Shown here: positions 35,441-45,700 of the stretch, one piece after another
How positions within the stretch are numbered: the stretch's first letter is position 1
Layout: each line of letters starts with the position of its first letter
Assembly: GCA_034509735.1 (NCBI GenBank)
Contig: JACGWO010000005.1
Location: forward strand, 38,408,479 to 38,472,478
Direction: 5' to 3'
DNA: 64,000 nucleotides
Source of the DNA: Sesamum alatum
Lineage: Eukaryota; Streptophyta; Magnoliopsida; Lamiales; Pedaliaceae
Made by a program: the position numbers and the translations under genes
The notes under the pieces: model-generated
Database searches by the model: none
The model's input: only the letters and a program-made list of their open reading frames with translations
Told to the model about the DNA's origin: nothing

Positions 35441-36060
35441 GAAGATAACCCAACATGTCCTTTTCCTGTGGTGGATACTGAGGATCTGCTTGATAATTGC
35501 AGCAGACATACTAAAGAACATACTACAAGACCTTCAGTTACAGAGTTATCTCTTAGACGGTCTAGTAAACAAGTAAATAAGCCAGCTTGGCTTAAAGATT
35601 TTGTTTGTAATCTGACAAAGGGTCATGGTGGAGTTGATATTGTTTCTATGTCACCAGAACATACTTGCTTTGTAGACTGTCTTTCAACTTTGCAGGAGCC
35701 AACTTCCTTCAATGAGGCACAAGGAAAGAAGGAGCGGAGAGATGCTATGGGGGCTGAGATCCAAGCATTAGAAAATAATGGGACCGGGAGGGTGTCATTG
35801 CTTCCACTAGGAAAGAAGGCCATTGGTTGTAGATGGATCTACAAGGTGAAGCTCAAGGTAGATGGTTCAGTGGATAGGTGCAAGGCACGCTTGGTTGCCA
35901 AGGGATACAATCAAGTAGAAGGGATAGATTATATAGATGTTTTTGCTCCGGTGGCCAAGGCTGTAACAGTCAGTATTCTACTAGCTCTGGTGGCATTCAA
36001 GGGCTGGCCCTTGCATCAGATAGATGTTGATAATGCCTTCTTGCATGGAAAGTTGGATGA

Positions 36061-36098
<38 letters not shown>

Positions 36099-36598
36099 AT
36101 CCCCCAGAGGGGTATGAGGTTCTAACAGGCCATGTTTGCAAATTGGAGAGGTCATTGTATGGACTTAAGCAGGCATCAAGACAGTGGAATCAAACCTTCA
36201 TTGAAAAGGTGGCTGATTTTGGCTTTATACAGTCACAACATGATCATTGTCTTTTTATTAAGAAATCTGTTGCAGGCTTGGTGATCTTATTGGTTTATGT
36301 AGATGACATACTCCTAACAGCCTCTTCTGAGAGTCAGATACAGGAGGTCAAGGATTATCTAGATGGTTTGTTCACCATCAAAGACTTAGGACTAGCAAAA
36401 TATTTCTTAGGTGTTGAAATTGCTAGGTCTGCTAATGGAATCATAACTACGCAAAGGAAGTACATCATGGATATAGTTTCAGATGCAGGGTTGACTGGGG
36501 CTAAGGCTGTAATAACCCCCTTACCAACAGAGATGAAGTTGACTGGAGAAGGGGGGTACATTACTACAGGATCCCTCAAGGTACAGAAGACTCATTGA
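35441..36598 (+). pseudogene. Copia reverse transcriptase with in-frame TA expansion
   Basis: Open in one frame, continuous with the end of integrase. It contains CRWIYKVKLKVDGSVDRCKA, ARLVAKGYNQ, the DVDNAFLHG motif with a catalytic Asp, the LERSLYGLKQASR block and the VYVDDILL active site with the paired Asp residues. A TA tract at about 36064-36095 has expanded in frame and adds about four Ile-Tyr pairs between DED and MDPPEGY. The frame is lost near 36570, where a 1-base shift leads into DPSRYRRLIERILYL. Confidence 0.88.
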
Positions 36599-37066
36599 GA
36601 GGATCTTGTACCTATTTCATGGAAAACTAAGAAACAAGTGACTGTCTCAAGGTCAAGTGCAAAGGCAGAATACAGGAGCATGGCGACAACAACTTGTGAA
36701 CTCATATGGATAACATACTTGCTCAGGGAGTTGGAGGTTGAGGTTCAGCTGCCCATACCTTTCTTTTGTGACAACAAAGCAGCACTACACATTACAGCTA
36801 ATCCAGTTTTTCACGAAATGACTAAGCACTTGGAAATTGACTGCCACGTAGTGAGGAACAAGTTCAAGGAAGGGGTGATTAACCCCATGCATGTCTCCTC
36901 AAAGAACCAGGTGGCAGGTGTATTCACCAAGCCTCTCACCGCGTTGCAGTTTCATGATTTTTGTGTCAAGTTGGGTTTGGTAACTTTACCACCAAGTCCA
37001 ACTTGGGGAAGGGATGTTAAAAGGAAGAAAGAAGAGGAGCTGCACACAGTGAGGAATCCACGCTAA
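36599..37066 (+). pseudogene. Copia RNase H, N-terminal half deleted
   Basis: After RILYL the sequence jumps to ISWKTKKQVTVSRSSAKAEY at about 36615-36675. Roughly 100 codons normally between these blocks, including the first RNase H catalytic Asp region, are missing. The rest is intact: KAEYRSMA with the catalytic Glu, CDNKAALHI with the Asp, and the HLEIDCH and DVFTKPL-like (GVFTKPLTALQF) tail. The frame runs into the 3' LTR. Confidence 0.85.
37005..37014 (+). other. Polypurine tract
   Basis: GGGGAAGGGA directly precedes the 3' LTR, the expected plus-strand primer position. Confidence 0.85.
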
Positions 37067-37450
37067 TAATACTTCTTTCTTTTGTCTTGTACGCGTGTTT
37101 TAGGTTTAAGCGTTTTCCAAGCATTGGCCTAGGAAACGCGTCTTTACTATTAATGTTAGTCCGCGTATTTATTAGCTAAAGTGCGTTTCTTTGTTTTAGC
37201 ACTTTTTCATTTGTTTAGCATTTTTTCAATTCCTTTAGGTTAGTTAGTCATAACTGTTAGTTAGTTGAGTTAAGTCATGTTAGTTAGGGTTTGTTAAGTC
37301 CAATACAACTGCCGACGGACTCCTATTTATAGAGGGAGCGGGCTCTCACTGTAAATCATCTTCTTTATATTTTTTCTACTCTAGAAATACAACAAGAAAC
37401 AAGAACTTTGAAATTGCTTCCATGGCTGCTCTCTTTTCTGGCTTCGAGCA
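37015..37450 (+). repeat. 3' LTR of Copia element
   Basis: It matches 32413-32846 with about 18 substitutions and a 2-bp insertion (GT after ACGC near 37095). It ends TTCGAGCA and is followed by the ATTTA duplication at 37451-37455. Confidence 0.93.
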
Positions 37451-37511
37451 ATTTACTATGATACTTAGTCGAGTGATTTATAATATAGGAAATAATTAAT
37501 TATTTTTAGTG

Positions 37512-40009
37512 TGTGACGATGAATGAATTCGAAACCACTCAAATATATTTTGTGAAAAAAAAAGAAAAAGGCAATAATATGGATGATGTTATTCTCAGTG
37601 TTGCATAAGTTTTAGGAATTATTAAATTTACACCCCTTAACCCATGGTCTGTTTAAATTATTCATATTTTTTGAATAATTACACATACACTCACTAGAAT
37701 GTAAGCATCATTTACACAAATCACCCCTATTTTTTTAAAAAAAAATTACATTTTCACCCCTCAAAAGTATCGACATTATTACATAAACTACCCCTATTTT
37801 TTAACTATCAAGAGAGTTTTTATAGTTATGCAAAAGACATGAATGATTTATATAAATAGACTACAGATGAGGGGTGTAAATAAAATTATCCTAAATTAAA
37901 AGAAGAAAAGAATAAAAGTATTCCTACAAGCTTTTGACTTAGAGAAACTTCGTGGAAAGCCAATTCATTGGTCGAATGTCAGTATTCTGACGTGCATGTG
38001 TCATCCTAAACTGGGGAACTCATGTCCATTCACACCCCTGGTCTTCACCACTTTCATCATGTCTCACTCTCAACGTCACAATTTAAATTAACTTTTACCC
38101 AAAATTATATATATATATATATTTTAATTATAAGTTGTTATCACTTTTGATAATATAATTTATTCTATTTATATTTTAAATTTTTATTTCTTTGATAAAC
38201 TTAATCCTGAACATCTCAATTTGGTCATTGTTTGACTGGAATAAATCTTATTTTTTGTCTTGTAATTATAGGTCGATCGATAAAACCAAAATTATCACCA
38301 TAGCCCTAAATTTGTAAAAAATGATTAAATGTGGAATGTTCAGGACTAAATTTATCAAAAAATCAGTAGATATTTAAATGGAGTAAGTTATAGGATCCAA
38401 AATGCTAACGACTTATAGTTATAAAACCCAAAAATATAATTTTGCCTAATTTTTAACTAAAGTATTTATTTGAAAACTTTTAAATAATTATTTAGAATCT
38501 AGTTTCAAGGAGTGAAAATCGATTAATTTCTCCAAAATGAATTTTCCACACTTTGGCCCTTTTTAAATTACTATAAGTTGATATTTTTTAATTTAAAATG
38601 TATTTTATCAATGCGAAAAACTTCTGAATAGCTATATTAATTAAGGAAGAATCATTTATACATACTTTATTGTTTTCACATGATCAAAACTGTACAAATG
38701 GTTGGTATATAAACATGCAACTCAAGCATACTTATAAATACATGCTTTTATATTTTAAGTATAACTTTTTATACTCTCAACAATCTCATTTACTTAAGCA
38801 TTAAAGAGTTATAACGAAGGCCTTTCTGATGTTGTTCTCACGAGCAGGTACTTCGAGTTATCAAAGATCATGTAGGTCTGATCCAAATTTTTTTGGGTAA
38901 ATTACAACCACCTTTCTTAAAGTTTGGCATAATTATAAATCCGTCTTGTTGTTTGAAAAATTATAGATACCCTTAGATTTTAACGTTCGTCTAATAATGA
39001 TCCCATTCAGCGGCTTCCAACAAAATTTTGTAATGAACAGATTAAAATGCCATTTTGAGATTATGAATTATAACATTATATATTATTTGGACTTTCTAAA
39101 AATATTTTTATGGACTAATATGCCCTATAAATTATTTATTTTATCCATCCTCAAATTTTTTTATATTTTTAAGAACGTGTTATTTTTAGAAATCAGTAAA
39201 GGTAATGTAGTAATGTCCATCTTATCATTTAGGGACTACATAATTATTTTTCATTTAACGGAATATTTGTCTTTTCAAAACAACGTATAAATATACATAA
39301 TATGCAAAATTTTAGAAGAGATATTTATAATTTTTCCAAATTATTTAAACTTAATGAACTTATCCAGATCCAAATTCATATAACTTTTCTAAATTAAAAA
39401 TATAATCCAAAAACATGAAACAAAAGCATCTTTCTTGCTTTCTTCAAAGTGAAATCATGAATACAGACAAAATAAAGTAAACGAAGCTAATGTGAAATAG
39501 GTTTCCTTCTTAGTGTTTTTATTTTTCTTTCTTCTTTTTACTTTGCATACCCCAAAAACAGAAGGAAAAATAAAAACAAAAAACAAAATTAGATGTCTCT
39601 TTCACTCCAAAAGGCTTATAATTGCTGATTCCTTTCTCTTTCTTATTTATAATTTTATTTGCATATGTAACATAAATGCTGGTAAAAAAGGTTCGGAATG
39701 TGTGCAAATACGATAATATTTTTATTAAATTAATAATTTATTATTAAATTATAATTGAGTAAAATAAAATAGAGAGAATAAATTAATGAAAGAAAATCCA
39801 TATATAAAGGAAAAAGATATTAATTAAAGAAAATCGATATATAAAGAAAAAAGATGGTGTGAGAGAAATAATTACTCGAACATGGGAAGTAGAAAAATAA
39901 AATAGATAAATACTTTTTTTGAAAAAGTAAAATTGGGAGACACCAAAAGGGTGTTGCCCCTTAATAATTAGGTATAGATACACACGAACGATGCCCCAAA
40001 AAAAAAAAA
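37512..40009. other. Gene-free repeats
   Basis: MITE copy 2 of the family described at 27823 lies at about 37617-37889. A foldback-like pair of blocks with TATAATTAT.../...TTTATAATT arms spans about 38895-39350. A Helitron 5' end in reverse orientation (minus-strand TCTATACCTAATTATTAAGG, starting at 39978) is clear, but its 3' end was not found. Small open frames in this stretch are low-complexity and unsupported. Confidence 0.45.
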
Positions 40010-40277
40010 GAATAATTACATTTACACTCTTGATATATGGTATATTTATACAAACTATCCATTTCTTTTATGTAATTACAGAAATCATCATTGAAAGCAA
40101 AAAGTATGGATAGTTTGCATAATATTGTTGATATTTTTTGGAGGTGTGTGTCATAGGGGTGTTTGTGTAAATGATGTTGACGTTTCTGATGAGTATATGT
40201 AATTTTTTAAAATGGGGAGGTGGTTTATTGTAAATAAATCATAGATTAAAGGGTGTTGATGGAATTACCCCAAAAAT
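40010..40277 (-). repeat. MITE family (acaccccTTAA type), copy 3, inverted
   Basis: The reverse complement of this segment follows the copies at 27823-28118 and 37617-37889 from end to end. Terminal sequences TAATTACATTTACACTCTT and, inverted, TAATTCCATCAACACCCTT form imperfect inverted repeats. Confidence 0.6.
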
Positions 40278-41098
40278 ATCCTAGTTAGTGCAAAGAAAAA
40301 ATGGATTTTTTGTACAATACAAATGATTACAGTTTAAAATTTACGGTGAATCAATTAATGCGAAAACTTAAATTTTAAGTATAATTAATTAATATTTATC
40401 ATGATTTTAATTACAAAAAGAACTATTAATATCTTATGTCATCCGTGGTTAATTCCCTAAAATACTAGCAATAACCCGAAAAAATATAAAGCCCAAATAA
40501 AAATTACAAAAATATAAAAATGAAATAAAATCTATTGGAAAAAAAGAAGAATTGTTCAGGTATTAATCAAAATGAGGAAATTCCATGTCAAACGGTGACC
40601 CTCACATCCATAGTGATGAGGGGTTGGGTTATCCTCGAGAAGATGATCGCATGTGTAGGTAGATCGTCTCATAGTTCTTCCTCAATAAAAAATTATAAAA
40701 AAAAATATTTAACGTATAATAAGTTAATAATAAACCATCAAAGACAAATATAAATTTTCATTCAATTTAGTGTCAGCAAGATCGATAAATTTAAATTATC
40801 AAACGAATTTTTGCAAAAGCAAACATCGATGCTATATGTAAGTTCTCAAAACCACATAATAGTCATATATAATTATACCAAATCGCAAAAATAGAAAGAT
40901 AGAAAGCGTAATTATCCCAAAAGTTATGTGCCTCCTGCAAGATTGAAGCTCCAAGTGATACGTGTAATATAGGCCTTGATCTCCACTCATCAACCGTTAG
41001 ATTCTCCTCGAGATGCCCTCCATCAACTTATTATTTATTTAATAATGGTCACAATTAACTCAGGCAAGACTACGTACTACATTTGGACAACGACAACT
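40278..41098. other. Distal upstream region of the TOPLESS gene
   Basis: AT-rich, no exons. A fragment at about 40331-40440 resembles, in inverse orientation, the right part of the CACTA-type MITE family. The remaining sequence is unassigned. Confidence 0.4.
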
Positions 41099-41136
41099 CC
41101 CCCCCCCCTCCCCACCCCACCCCACCCCCCCACCAA
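41099..41136 (-). promoter_or_regulatory. C-rich tract, potential G-quadruplex on minus strand
   Basis: The plus strand has a C run of about 10, then CTCCCCACCCCACCCCACC and a further C run of 7. On the minus strand this is at least five runs of four or more G separated by single T or A, the pattern of a very stable quadruplex. It lies about 0.75 kb upstream of the likely TOPLESS start of transcription. Function is inferred only. Confidence 0.5.
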
Positions 41137-41860
41137 AAGAAAAATCTGAATAATCAAATCATTTAATAATAGCCTCTCGATCAGGTCTCACAAAAGTGTG
41201 TGCAAGAAACTCCAATAATTCCCCAATTTATCCTCAATTTCTCGTGTCGCGAGAAGATAAAAGAAGATACCTCGCCAGTGGCAACACCGTAATTTAAGCC
41301 CGCCCATGGTCCCAATGTTTGAGAGGAAAGTCCGAGAAAAAAGCCTGTCGTTTTAAATATGGCTTTGAGCGGATCTGATTTCCCCAAATGACTTAAAGTC
41401 GTGTTTTTTTTCTTTTTTTCCCCTCCCAAGCTAGCAGCAATCAGGCCGTGAGATCAGCTGCGTTGGCACCGTTGGATCCTTTTCAAGTGGGACCCAATTG
41501 ACAAACCCTAATTAAAATCTAGACGGAGCCGAAGACCAGCTGTCGGCTGAAGATTCCCGAGCCGATTATCCCGGACAAGAACGTAGCCGGCTTCTTGGGT
41601 CCCACGTTGACTGCATATATATGATAAACCTATCTTTCATTGGGTGATAAGTTCCTTCACTTATCGTAGTTATTAAAATGATAAGTTATTTTGCTTATCT
41701 CCTTCTCTGTGTCGCCCCTTCCTATAAAAATCACTTATTTTCTGCAAGTAATGTCGTAGTTTAATTTTTTTTCCTTCCTCCCAACGATAGAGTAGAGAGA
41801 GAAAGTAGAGAGAGAAAACCCCCCCATGTGTGTGTATATATACATACATGTACGCACAAT
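41137..41860 (+). promoter_or_regulatory. Proximal promoter region of the TOPLESS gene
   Basis: The sequence changes from AT-rich repeat DNA to mixed-composition DNA at about 41,200, as is usual near a gene. It includes TGGGTCCCACGTTGACTG at about 41597 with a CACGT core and a W-box-like TTGAC. An 82-codon minus-strand open frame at 41181-41429 has no recognisable domain and is taken as chance. Confidence 0.45.
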
Positions 41861-41868
41861 CTCTCACC

Positions 41869-41876
41869 TATATATA
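41869..41876 (+). promoter_or_regulatory. Candidate TATA box of the TOPLESS gene
   Basis: TATATATA in the context CACCTATATATAGATAG lies about 30 bp before a CT-rich leader that starts around 41,900. The transcription start itself is not visible; other TATA-like runs are close by (for example around 41,890). Confidence 0.45.
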
Positions 41877-41973
41877 GATAGAGATATACATATATATATA
41901 CTTTAGAGAGAGAAATCAAACCCCATTTTCTCCTCGAGCTCGTCGTCTCTCTCCATAGATCGATCTCTCGGAA

Positions 41974-42641
41974 GTAAACCCTCTTATGAGATCTCTCTCT
42001 CTCTATCTTTCCCTCTTTCTCGCTCTATATGTATATGTATATACACACACATACATGTGTGTGTTTATATATTCTGGAATATTTACTTTGAAGCTGTGTT
42101 TTTGTTTTCTTTTTTTGTGCTTTTGATGGTTTCTTTTTAGCTCTACTTTTCTTCACTGAGTATAGACACATAATAATCTTGACTTTGCTTTTCTGTTTTT
42201 TCTGCTTCCCCTTTTCTTTGCATCTCGGATTCCATTTAAAGCTGCTTTCATTTCTCTGATCCCTTAAATTAACTTGGGATTTCGTTGTTTCTTTGAAACT
42301 TTTAGACCTTATTTTGTCGGTGCATGCTCAAAGCCTTGTGTTAAAAATCTTTCCTTTTTTCTTTTGATTGAAGATCAGTTTAATGATCTAGGTTCGTGTT
42401 TTTCTTCCGCAATTACTTGTAATTTCTGTTTTTGCTTTATATTTAAAGTAGTCTGTGTTTGTGGTTGGTTTAACGTTGAAGTATTAATATTTTATATAAT
42501 GAGTTTTGAAGCTTGTGTGTAGCAATAATTAAATGGAGGCACAGTTTGGTAATTAAATATAAGGGTAGTGGTAGCTGACCCTTTCATTTATTGTTTTTCT
42601 CTTTGGTTGTTTTTATTTAATCTTTCTTGTGGGTTTCACAG
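41974..42641 (+). other. 5'-leader intron of the TOPLESS gene
   Basis: The donor is A|GTAAACC after TCTCTCGGAA, and the acceptor is TTTCACAG|ATCTGC. The intron is T-rich, 668 bp. The spliced leader has no ATG between the acceptor and the start codon at 42707, so the first AUG after the junction is that of the protein. The donor choice is inferred, without transcript evidence. Confidence 0.65.
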
Positions 42642-42706
42642 ATCTGCTACTATATTAGCTTTTGTGGATTATTCCGCTGGGTGGGTTTGAAGAAGAGTTG
42701 GTTGGA

Positions 42707-45700
42707 ATGTCATCTCTCAGTAGAGAACTGGTCTTCCTGATCTTACAGTTCCTCGATGAAGAAAAGTTTAAAGAGACCGTTCACAAGTAAGTTAATTTAT
42801 AAGTAATTTATGAGTAGTTAAAGTGTCTCTATGTATGTAAACCGTCGTTTGTCTTTTTCTGGTGATTATGTAATAATTATGTGCTTTATTAATGTGGCAT
42901 TTCTAATAATAGGCTTGAGCAAGAATCTGGGTTCTTCTTTAACATGAAGTATTTTGAAGATGAAGTGCACAATGGGAACTGGGAGGAGGTTGAAAGATAC
43001 CTCTCCGGTTTCACTAAAGTGGATGACAATCGCTACTCTATGAAGATCTTTTTTGAGATTAGGAAGCAGAAATACCTTGAAGCACTGGATAAGTGAGTCT
43101 TGGGTTTTCTTTTTTTTTTTTTTACTGAAGATGTGAATTTAATACGAATTGAAGTCTAATTGCAAATTTTTGACATTGAAATTTTCTTGTTATATATAGG
43201 CATGATCGGTCCAAAGCTGTTGACATCCTTGTAAAGGATCTTAAAGTGTTTGCATCTTTTAATGAAGAGCTTTTTAAAGAGATAACTCAGCTGCTGACAT
43301 TAGAGAATTTCAGGTTTTTTATGCAATTGCTTTCTATTGATGCTACCTGTGGAAGAAATTGAGTACCTCTCTAAGTGAGTTCATTACTGCTTAGGGAGAA
43401 TGAACAGCTATCAAAATATGGGGATACCAAATCTGCACGAGCCATTATGTTAGTTGAGCTGAAGAAGCTTATTGAGGCAAATCCCTTGTTTCGTGATAAG
43501 TTGCAGTTCCCAAACCTCAAGAATTCAAGACTCCGGACACTCATCAACCAAAGGTAGACTTCAGTGTGAGAACTGAGACATTTTATAGATCAACGGTGAT
43601 AAAGTGTTATTCCGTATATATCTAGTCAGATGTGTCTGGACTACTTTGTTTGCAGTATGTGGAATTATTATTATGTGTAAATGGTTTCGAGACAAATTTT
43701 ACACTGAAGAATGCATGAAGTCTACTTCAAATTAGCCCCAAATTTAGGTTACGTGTTGCCTTGTTGTTATACTACTTGGTGAAATGCCATCAGAAATTTT
43801 AGGTGGATTAGCTATTAGGAAATGTTGCTAGGTATTTTACTGCTTTGCTTGATATCTGTTGCTATAAATCAGCTTGTTATAGCAATTGCAAAGAGAAAAC
43901 TGACATCATATGCATCTGCAGTTTAAATTGGCAGCATCAACTTTGTAAAAATCCTAGGCCAAATCCAGATATTAAAACCCTTTTTGTCGATCATTCCTGC
44001 GGACAACCTAATGGTGCACGTGCACCTTCTCCAGCAAACAATCCCCTGCTTGGAGGAGCAGTACCAAAACCTGGGGGCTTCCCTCCTTTGGGTGCACACG
44101 TGGTTAGTTTACACATTCTATATCTACTTTTTGGATTCCTCTTGCAGTTATCTGGCCCACTTACTCCCTTTTGCCAATGTGGCCAGCCCTTCCAGCCTAC
44201 CCCATCTCCGGTTCCAACACCACTTGCTGGTTGGATGTCTAATCCACCTACTGGGACTCATCCAGCAGTTTCTGGTGGACCTATAGGTCTTGGTGCTCCA
44301 ACAATTCCAGGTGCAGATTTCAGTTTATGTGAGATTTTACATGTTGGGAACAAAATGCTTCCAATTCCTTTTTGTACATTTTCCTTTAAAACATTAAGTG
44401 CAATGTTAATTGTTCCGGAGTATATGAGATTGACTGTTCGTTCTTCTTCAATGCCGCATGGACTGTTATAAGCAGTTAGGTGATCTGCTTCCATGATCAA
44501 AGGTCTTAGAAGTATATTTGTTGCAGTGGAGTTGCATCCAGAAATGCAGAATTAACTTATTTACTGTTTCGTGGTCAGAAAGTTGACATTTGTTCTAAAT
44601 TCTTGACAAAGCATGTAAATATGCATTTGTATTCCTTGCCTCCTGGCTATTACCTGAGACATTAAGCTATTGGCTTGTCCAAAAATTCCATGATCTATTC
44701 TCATGCTTACTTCCTGAACAGATGCAGTGTGATATACATTGTACTAGGAAGATTGTGTGCAAGATCCATTAACTTCTTCCTGTTTGACACCTGGTCAGGT
44801 CCTCTATTAATCATGTTGTTTCTTGTTGCCTTATGCAGCTGCCCTTAAGCACCCAAGGACCCCGCCAACGAATCCTTCTGTTGATTTTCCATCTGCTGAC
44901 TCTGAACATGCTAGCAAAAGGACCAGGCCACTGGGAATTTCTGATGAGGTAGTTGGATATGTGGAAGATAATCTTCGTCAGATTTAGATACCTCCTTCTT
45001 GGTATTGCTTTCACCATCTGAAATCTTTGTTCTTTATATGCACAGGTAAATCTTCCTGTGAATGTTCTTCCTGTGTCATTTCCTGGGCATGCCCATAGCC
45101 AGACTTTCAGTGCACCAGATGACTTGCCAAAGACAGTAGCTCGGACTTTGAACCAAGGATCATCTCCTATGAGCATGGATTTTCATCCCATCCAACAGAC
45201 TCTACTTCTGGGTTGGTTTTACCACCAGACTAATATATCTTTACATATTTTTTTTTATGACATTTTCAGGTCAAGTACTTTATATAACACCCATTGCCTT
45301 GTTAACATGATAACAGTCGGTACCAATGTCGGAGATATTGGCTTGTGGGAAGTTGGTTCGAGAGAGAGGCTGGTTCAGAGAAACTTCAAAGTTTGGGATC
45401 TGAGTGCCTGTACAATGCCTTTACAGGTGCCACATGTTTCTTTATCAAACTGTGATGACAACTACTTTAAGCTCAATTCCTTCCATATGTTAATGGTCAA
45501 TTAGCTGGAAAATAATAGTTTCTCCACTGAATCTAGGCTGGTCTGGTGAAAGATCCTGGTGTTTCTGTGAATCGCGTAATTTGGAGCCCTGATGGATCTT
45601 TGTTTGGTAAAACTCACTCAAAAGTTAGACAATTAACTTCAAAAGCACTGAAGACCTCATCTAATATCTAGCATTCGTCATCTTTCTTCTGAACAGGAGT

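Larger units (their letters stand above)
32413..37450 (+). mobile_element. Copia-type LTR retrotransposon, full-length but defective
   Basis: Length is 5038 bp with LTRs of 434 and 436 bp, a 5-bp TSD ATTTA (32408-32412 and 37451-37455), a primer-binding site and a polypurine tract. The order protease, integrase, reverse transcriptase, RNase H identifies Copia (Pseudoviridae-like) and not Gypsy. By hand alignment the LTRs differ at about 18 substitutions and one 2-bp indel, roughly 4%, so the insertion is a few million years old under usual plant rates (inference). The coding region carries several frameshifts, a stop and a deletion, so the element cannot move by itself. Confidence 0.95.
32183..37511 (+). 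mobile_element. CACTA-type MITE split by the Copia insertion
   Basis: The left part is 32183-32412 and the right part 37451-37511; the Copia element occupies the middle. It starts CACTAAAAAAAATATGAC and ends AATTATTTTTAGTG, so the CACTA termini are intact. Joining the halves across one copy of ATTTA gives TATTGATTTACTATGAT, which matches the uninterrupted paralogue at about 30144-30160. No matching 3-bp flanks are visible. Confidence 0.7.

Noticed and set aside
41181..41429. Minus-strand open frame of 82 codons upstream of TOPLESS
   Set aside because: No domain; composition explained by the mixed-composition promoter region; starts in a polypyrimidine tract.
43845..44471. A 208-codon frame that looks like a gene
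   Set aside because: It is TOPLESS exons 5 and 6 read together with the intron between them and adjoining intron sequence.
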